Source: UBA1494_A sp963973975 (GTDB lineage: Bacteria; Bacteroidota; Bacteroidia; Flavobacteriales_E; Vicingaceae). Taken from it: 64,000 bases of DNA. The notes beneath the pieces are model-generated. The model searched no databases and had not been told where the DNA came from. It worked only from the letters and a program-made list of their open reading frames with translations. Positions 59,924 through 64,000 of this stretch are shown one piece after another; within the stretch, counting starts at the first letter, position 1, and every line of letters starts with the position of its first letter. The translations under genes were made by a program, and so were the position numbers. Location: the NCBI GenBank assembly GCA_963973975.1, contig CAXBCF010000008.1:1-64000 (forward strand), given 5' to 3'.

Positions 59924-61132
59924 ATGGCAAAAAAGGATATTGTAATAATTGGTGGAGGAGCAGCAGGATTTTTTTCTGCGATAAATATTGCAGAAAAAAA
60001 TCCAGAAGTTAGGATTGTAATTTTAGAAAAGACCAACCAATTACTGACTAAGGTAAAAGTTAGTGGCGGTGGTCGCTGCAATGTTACTCATGCTTGCTTT
60101 AATCCAAGTGAATTGGTTTTAAATTATCCTCGGGGAGAAAAAGAGATGCTTGGTCCATTTTATAATTTTGCGGTTGATCAAACCATTTTCTGGTTCAATG
60201 AAAAAGGAATTGACTTAAAAGTGGAAGATGATGGAAGAATGTTTCCCACATCAAATTCTTCTCAAACCATAATCGACTGTTTTTTGAAAGAAGCTAAGAA
60301 GCATTCTATTCAAATTCACCTTTCAACTGAAGTAGTTAAAATTGAAAAAGCAGAAAAGTTTTCTGTTGAGTGTAAAGGTGGTAAGATCTATCAAGCAGAT
60401 TTTGTTGTAATAGCAATAGGAGGTAGTGCAAAACTAAAGCATTATGGTTTTGTTGAACATTTAGGACATGAATTGATTGAGCCTATTCCTTCGCTTTTTA
60501 CATTTAATTTGCCAAAACATCCTTCCAATCAATTAATGGGTTTGTCGGTAAATGCTTGTGTTCAGCTAAAAGACACAAAATTTGAAGAGTGCGGCCCATT
60601 GCTTTTCACACATTGGGGAATGAGTGGTCCAGCTATTCTAAAACTATCTGCAAAAGCTGCAGATTACCTTTTTCGAAAGAGTTATCAATTTGAATTTGTG
60701 GTAACTTGGATGGAAAATACAGCAGACTACATTCTTAATCAAAGAAGTGAAAGAGCAGGAACTAAAATTTGGCAATCGAAACCTGAAGAATTGCCGAAAA
60801 GATTATGGGAATACCTTTTAACTAGAAGTGAGATCAACAAAGCACTAAACTGGGCTGACTTAAATCGAGAACAACTGCAAAATATAGAATTGGTTTTGGG
60901 ACAAGACACATACCGTGCAAATGGAAAAACAACGTTTAAAGAAGAGTTTGTAACTTGTGGAGGGGTGAAACTGAAGGAGATTAACATGAAAAAAATGGAG
61001 AGTAAAAAAGTTGAAGGCCTTTATTTTTGTGGTGAAGTAATTAATGTTGATGCAGTTACAGGTGGGTTTAATTTTCAAGCTGCTTGGACAACAGCATTTT
61101 TAGTAGCTGATAGTATTTCGAACGAAGTATAA
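59924..61132 (+). CDS. BaiN/RdsA-like NAD(P)/FAD-dependent oxidoreductase (HI0933 family)
   Basis: 402 residues. Dinucleotide fold IVIIGGGAAGFFSAINIAEK (6-25), then LTKVKVSGGGRCNVTHAC (about 43-60, the family hallmark), FPTSNSSQTIIDCF, ADFVVIAIGGSAKLKHYG, GPLLFTHWGMSGPAIL (about 222-237), and the C-terminal FVTCGGVKLKEINMKKMESK and GLYFCGEVINVDAVTGGFNF QAAW. These flavoproteins are still poorly characterised; BaiN and YhiN are relatives. Its start lies 51 bases from the divergent antiporter gene. Confidence 0.92.
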   Translation: MAKKDIVIIGGGAAGFFSAINIAEKNPEVRIVILEKTNQLLTKVKVSGGGRCNVTHACFNPSELVLNYPRGEKEMLGPFYNFAVDQTIFWFNEKGIDLKVEDDGRMFPTSNSSQTIIDCFLKEAKKHSIQIHLSTEVVKIEKAEKFSVECKGGKIYQADFVVIAIGGSAKLKHYGFVEHLGHELIEPIPSLFTFNLPKHPSNQLMGLSVNACVQLKDTKFEECGPLLFTHWGMSGPAILKLSAKAADYLFRKSYQFEFVVTWMENTADYILNQRSERAGTKIWQSKPEELPKRLWEYLLTRSEINKALNWADLNREQLQNIELVLGQDTYRANGKTTFKEEFVTCGGVKLKEINMKKMESKKVEGLYFCGEVINVDAVTGGFNFQAAWTTAFLVADSISNEV

Positions 61133-61343
61133 TAAAGTGTATATTTTTAAATTTTGATGAAACTAGAGCTTCAAAGTGTCATTTTTGAGTTTCAAATTTT
61201 AGAATTAACAAATTGCGTTAAAATTTGAGTTGAAATTCATTAAAAACTGTTTTAATTTCGACTCAATAAATTCCTTGTATTCGTTGTTCAGCCTCCAATT
61301 GTATTTATTTTGATAATTCCTTTAAAAAAAAAGGAATACCGCG

Positions 61344-61373
61344 TTGAAATAAATAAAAAATCTTGTACATTTG
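61344..61373 (+). promoter_or_regulatory. Bacteroidota primary-sigma promoter of the str operon
   Basis: TTG at 61344-61346, exactly 19 bases of spacer, then TACATTTG at 61366-61373. This is the full TTG-N19-TAnnTTTG consensus of Bacteroidota housekeeping promoters. The predicted start of transcription is near 61379, about 40 bases before rpsL. Confidence 0.85.
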
Positions 61374-61376
61374 CGA

Positions 61377-61391
61377 CCCCAAAATTTGGGG
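61377..61391 (+). promoter_or_regulatory. Leader palindrome at the str operon transcription start
   Basis: CCCCAAAATTTGGGG is a perfect palindrome around one A, followed by TATTTTT. It lies at the predicted transcription start. It may be a 5' stem protecting the mRNA, a protein-binding operator, or an attenuator-like element. Confidence 0.5.
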
Positions 61392-61420
61392 TATTTTTAT
61401 ATTGACCTATTTAAACGCTT

Positions 61421-61795
61421 ATGCCAACGATACAACAACTTGTAAGAAAAGGTAGAATTAAACTAGAAAAGAAGAGTAAATCTGCTGCTTTAGATTCATG
61501 TCCACAACGAAGAGGGGTATGTGTGAGAGTGTATACAACCACACCAAAGAAACCTAATTCTGCGATGAGAAAAGTAGCTAGGGTTAGATTAACCAACCAA
61601 AAAGAGGTGAATGCTTACATTCCTGGTGAAGGACACAATTTGCAAGAACACTCGATTGTATTGGTGAGAGGAGGAAGAGTAAAAGATTTACCCGGTGTTA
61701 GGTACCACATTGTTAGAGGTGCATTGGATACTGCCGGCGTTGAAGGTAGAACACAAAGAAGATCTAAATACGGTGCTAAAAGACCTAAAAAATAA
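61421..61795 (+). CDS. rpsL: Ribosomal protein uS12
   Basis: 124 residues, normal length, of the 30S decoding-centre protein. Conserved blocks are MPTIQQLVRKGR, CPQRRGVCVRVYTTTPKKPN (about 27-46), SAMRKVARVRLTN, YIPGEGHNLQEHS and GGRVKDLPGVRYHIVRG (about 85-101). The lysines whose change gives streptomycin resistance (in TTPKKPN and in RVKDLPG) are the wild-type residues. First gene of rpsL-rpsG-fusA, 21 bases ahead of rpsG. Confidence 0.98.
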   Translation: MPTIQQLVRKGRIKLEKKSKSAALDSCPQRRGVCVRVYTTTPKKPNSAMRKVARVRLTNQKEVNAYIPGEGHNLQEHSIVLVRGGRVKDLPGVRYHIVRGALDTAGVEGRTQRRSKYGAKRPKK

Positions 61796-61816
61796 TTGAT
61801 TGTTTAAGCAGAAAAG

Positions 61817-62284
61817 ATGAGAAAAGCAAGAGCAAAAAAAAGACCATTACTTCCAGATCCTAGATTTCAAAGTCAGGAAGTGACAAGATTTGTAAACAAC
61901 CTGATGCTACACGGAAAGAAAAGCATCGCTTATGGTATTTTTTATGATGCAATTGACATTGTAAAAAATAAAGTAGAAGACGGTGGTTTGGATACCTGGA
62001 CAAAAGCATTAGAAAATGTTACTCCACAAGTTGAGGTAAGAAGTAGAAGAGTGGGTGGAGCAACCTTTCAAATTCCACAGCCTATTAGAGATGATCGTAA
62101 GACATCAATGGGGATGAAGTGGTTGATTCTTTATGCTAAAAAGCGAAATGAAAAAACAATGGCTGAGAGATTAGCCGGCGAAATCATTGCTGCTGCAAAA
62201 GAAGAAGGCGCTGCACACAAAAAGAAAGAAGATACACATAGAATGGCTGAAGCGAACAAAGCATTTTCGCATTTTAGATTCTAA
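61817..62284 (+). CDS. rpsG: Ribosomal protein uS7
   Basis: 155 residues, normal length. Typical blocks are MRKARAKKRPLLPDPRFQSQ, VTRFVNNLMLHGKKSIAYGI (about 23-42), ALENVTPQVEVRSRRVGGAT (about 65-84), FQIPQPIRDDRKTSMGMKWL and KKEDTHRMAEANKAFSHFRF at the end. It nucleates assembly of the 30S head. It lies between rpsL and fusA; the fusA start follows after 33 bases. Confidence 0.98.
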   Translation: MRKARAKKRPLLPDPRFQSQEVTRFVNNLMLHGKKSIAYGIFYDAIDIVKNKVEDGGLDTWTKALENVTPQVEVRSRRVGGATFQIPQPIRDDRKTSMGMKWLILYAKKRNEKTMAERLAGEIIAAAKEEGAAHKKKEDTHRMAEANKAFSHFRF

Positions 62285-62317
62285 CTAACTTATAAAAAGG
62301 AAAACCTTTTAAATAAA

Positions 62318-64000
62318 ATGGCAAAAAGAGATTTAAGACTTACTAGAAACATTGGAATTGCAGCTCATATTGATGCTGGTAAAACTACCACCACTGAGCG
62401 TGTTTTATATTATGCCGGTGTGAGTCACAAAATTGGAGAGGTTCATGATGGTGCAGCAACAATGGACTGGATGGAGCAAGAACAAGAAAGAGGTATTACC
62501 ATTACTTCTGCTGCAACTACCGTTTTTTGGAACTATAAAGATGAGCAATACCATATAAACATTATTGATACTCCAGGTCACGTTGATTTTACTGTTGAAG
62601 TAAATAGATCACTTAGAGTATTAGATGGTTTGGTTTTCCTTTTTAGTGCTGTTGATGGTGTTGAGCCTCAGTCAGAAACTAACTGGAGATTAGCAGATAA
62701 CTACAATGTTGCTCGTTTGGGTTTTGTCAATAAAATGGACAGACAAGGAGCTAACTTTCTTAACGTGTGCAAGCAAGTGAAAGAAATGTTAGGCAGTGTT
62801 GCTGTTCCTTTACAATTGCCTATCGGTAATGAAGAAACTTTTAAAGGAGTAGTTGACTTGGTGAATAACCGAGGAATTATCTGGAATGAAGATGACATGG
62901 GAATGACTTTTGAAGAAGTTGATATTCCTGAAGACATGAAAGAAGAAGCAGCTCAATATAGAGAGCACCTTCTTGAAGCAATCGCTGATTTTGACGATAC
63001 TTTAATGGAAAAGTATTTTGAAGATCCAAATTCAATTACAGAAGAGGAAATTTTAAGTGCATTGAGAGCTGCAACTATTTCTTTGAAAATAGTTCCTATG
63101 CTTTGTGGTTCTGCCTTTAAAAATAAAGGTGTTCAAACAATGTTGAACTACGTAATGGAGTTGTTGCCTTCTCCATTAGATGCAGGTGAAATTATCGGAA
63201 TTAATCCAGATACAGATAAAGAAGAATCAAGAGAAGCTGACGTTGATCAACCTTTTGCTGCTTTAGCTTTCAAAATTGCAACTGACCCATTTGTTGGTCG
63301 TTTGTGTTTTGTTAGATCTTACTCAGGTTTATTAGAGTCCGGTTCTTATGTGATGAACATGAGAACAAATAGAAAAGAAAGAATTTCTAGAATTTTCCAA
63401 ATGCACGCCAACAAGCAGAATCAAATAGATTCATTGCATGCAGGAGATATTGGTGCATTGGTAGGGTTTAAAGATATTAAAACTGGTGATACATTGTGTC
63501 GTGAAGGACATCCAATTATTTTGGAATCAATGAACTTCCCAGATCCTGTTATTGGTATTGCAATTGAGCCAAAAACTCAAGCAGATGTCGATAAATTGGG
63601 AATGGCTCTTGGAAAATTATCTGAAGAAGACCCTACTTTAACAATCCATACTGACGAAGATTCAGGTCAAACTGTATTGAGTGGAATGGGTGAGTTGCAC
63701 TTAGATATTATTTTAGATCGTTTAAAAAGAGAATTTAAGGTAGAATGTAACCAAGGTGCTCCTCAGGTTGCTTACAAAGAAGCAATTTCTGGTAGAGTTA
63801 CTCACAGAGAAGTTTACAAGAAACAATCAGGTGGGCGTGGTAAATTTGCTGATATTCAAGTTATCATTGAGCCTGTTGAAAATGCAGAAGAAGCTAACGG
63901 TTTAGAGTTTGTGAACGAAATTAAAGGTGGAAATATTCCAAAAGAATTTATTCCATCAGTTGAGAAAGGATTCAAAGAATCTATGAAAAATGGAGTACTT
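62318..64000 (+). CDS. fusA: Elongation factor G (3' end outside window)
   Basis: The first 561 codons of an expected ~700. GTPase motifs are NIGIAAHIDAGKTTTTERVL (11-30, P-loop), GITITSAATTVFW (switch I region), DTPGHVDFTVEV (G3) and VNKMDRQGANF (G4 NKxD, about 139-149), then the domain II and III sequences to DIQVIIEPVENAEEANG in domain IV. It translocates tRNA-mRNA on the ribosome. Start ATG at 62318 gives MAKRDLRLTRNIG. An AAAAAGGAAAA stretch at 62295-62305 is a possible but distant ribosome site. Third gene of the str operon. Confidence 0.97.
   Translation, partial: MAKRDLRLTRNIGIAAHIDAGKTTTTERVLYYAGVSHKIGEVHDGAATMDWMEQEQERGITITSAATTVFWNYKDEQYHINIIDTPGHVDFTVEVNRSLRVLDGLVFLFSAVDGVEPQSETNWRLADNYNVARLGFVNKMDRQGANFLNVCKQVKEMLGSVAVPLQLPIGNEETFKGVVDLVNNRGIIWNEDDMGMTFEEVDIPEDMKEEAAQYREHLLEAIADFDDTLMEKYFEDPNSITEEEILSALRAATISLKIVPMLCGSAFKNKGVQTMLNYVMELLPSPLDAGEIIGINPDTDKEESREADVDQPFAALAFKIATDPFVGRLCFVRSYSGLLESGSYVMNMRTNRKERISRIFQMHANKQNQIDSLHAGDIGALVGFKDIKTGDTLCREGHPIILESMNFPDPVIGIAIEPKTQADVDKLGMALGKLSEEDPTLTIHTDEDSGQTVLSGMGELHLDIILDRLKREFKVECNQGAPQVAYKEAISGRVTHREVYKKQSGGRGKFADIQVIIEPVENAEEANGLEFVNEIKGGNIPKEFIPSVEKGFKESMKNGVL

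Larger units (their letters stand above)
61133..61420. other. str operon control region
   Basis: 288 bases upstream of rpsL, AT-rich, with the promoter at 61344-61373 and a palindrome in the leader (61377-61391). No gene seen. Confidence 0.7.

Noticed and set aside
1..64000. tRNA or rRNA genes
   Set aside because: Scanning the gaps by eye, I found no cloverleaf-like sequence or rRNA stretch. A covariance-model search would be needed to exclude a missed tRNA.

Overview
The window reads as chromosome of an AT-rich Bacteroidota bacterium, probably a Flavobacteriia-type lineage. The evidence is: a textbook Bacteroidota promoter (TTG, 19 nt, TAnnTTTG) before rpsL; little sign of Shine-Dalgarno sites; family-specific genes (DUF6089 outer-membrane proteins, group III truncated globin, long-form Lgt, NhaC with a secreted N-terminal extension, GxxExxY gene); and intergenic DNA rich in dispersed palindromic and 'aattaagaattaagaa'-type repeats typical of this phylum. 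No tRNA, rRNA, CRISPR array or complete insertion sequence was recognised.

Region 1 (about 0.1-0.8 kb) holds a RelE/ParE-type toxin-antitoxin pair, followed by a 1-kb strip of dispersed repeats. Region 2 (1.8-33.7 kb) is a large Wzx/Wzy-type surface-polysaccharide locus. It holds a Wzc-type polysaccharide copolymerase/tyrosine kinase, a Wzx flippase, a Wzy-like polymerase, ten glycosyltransferases (one of the polyprenyl-phosphate type) and three different sulfotransferases. It also has two sugar aminotransferases (one recognisable as WecE), a NeuD/PglD-like sugar N-acyltransferase, a WcaF-like O-acetyltransferase, a polysaccharide deacetylase and a methyltransferase. A compact acyl-carrier-protein module (MaoC-SDR fusion, FkbH-like protein, ACP, GNAT-like acyltransferase) lies inside it. 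I infer a sulfated polysaccharide with amino sugars that may carry an unusual ACP-delivered acyl group. Neither an outer-membrane exporter (Wza) nor an initiating phosphoglycosyltransferase lies here, so those steps must be encoded elsewhere. A minus-strand cassette (methyltransferase, wecE, gtrB-like, plus a GNAT gene) sits between two ~280-bp direct repeats.

Region 3 (33.9-39.2 kb) is repeat-rich accessory DNA: a second toxin-antitoxin pair, a GIY-YIG gene, two DUF6089 outer-membrane protein paralogues, and between them a GxxExxY gene flanked by inverted repeats and broken by a MITE-like insertion. Region 4 (39.3-52 kb) is largely housekeeping: pabB-tilS-queuosine precursor transporter operon, accC, an ATP-cone/Mrr-like nuclease, truncated globin, lgt-suhB, a sensor phosphatase split by an in-frame amber codon, a RhuM remnant and ruvX. 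Region 5 (52-60 kb) is an envelope block on the minus strand: DUF1573 protein, S41 protease, two SPOR-domain proteins and an NhaC antiporter. Region 6 (59.9-64 kb) has a BaiN/HI0933-type flavoprotein and the str operon rpsL-rpsG-fusA, with fusA cut by the window end.
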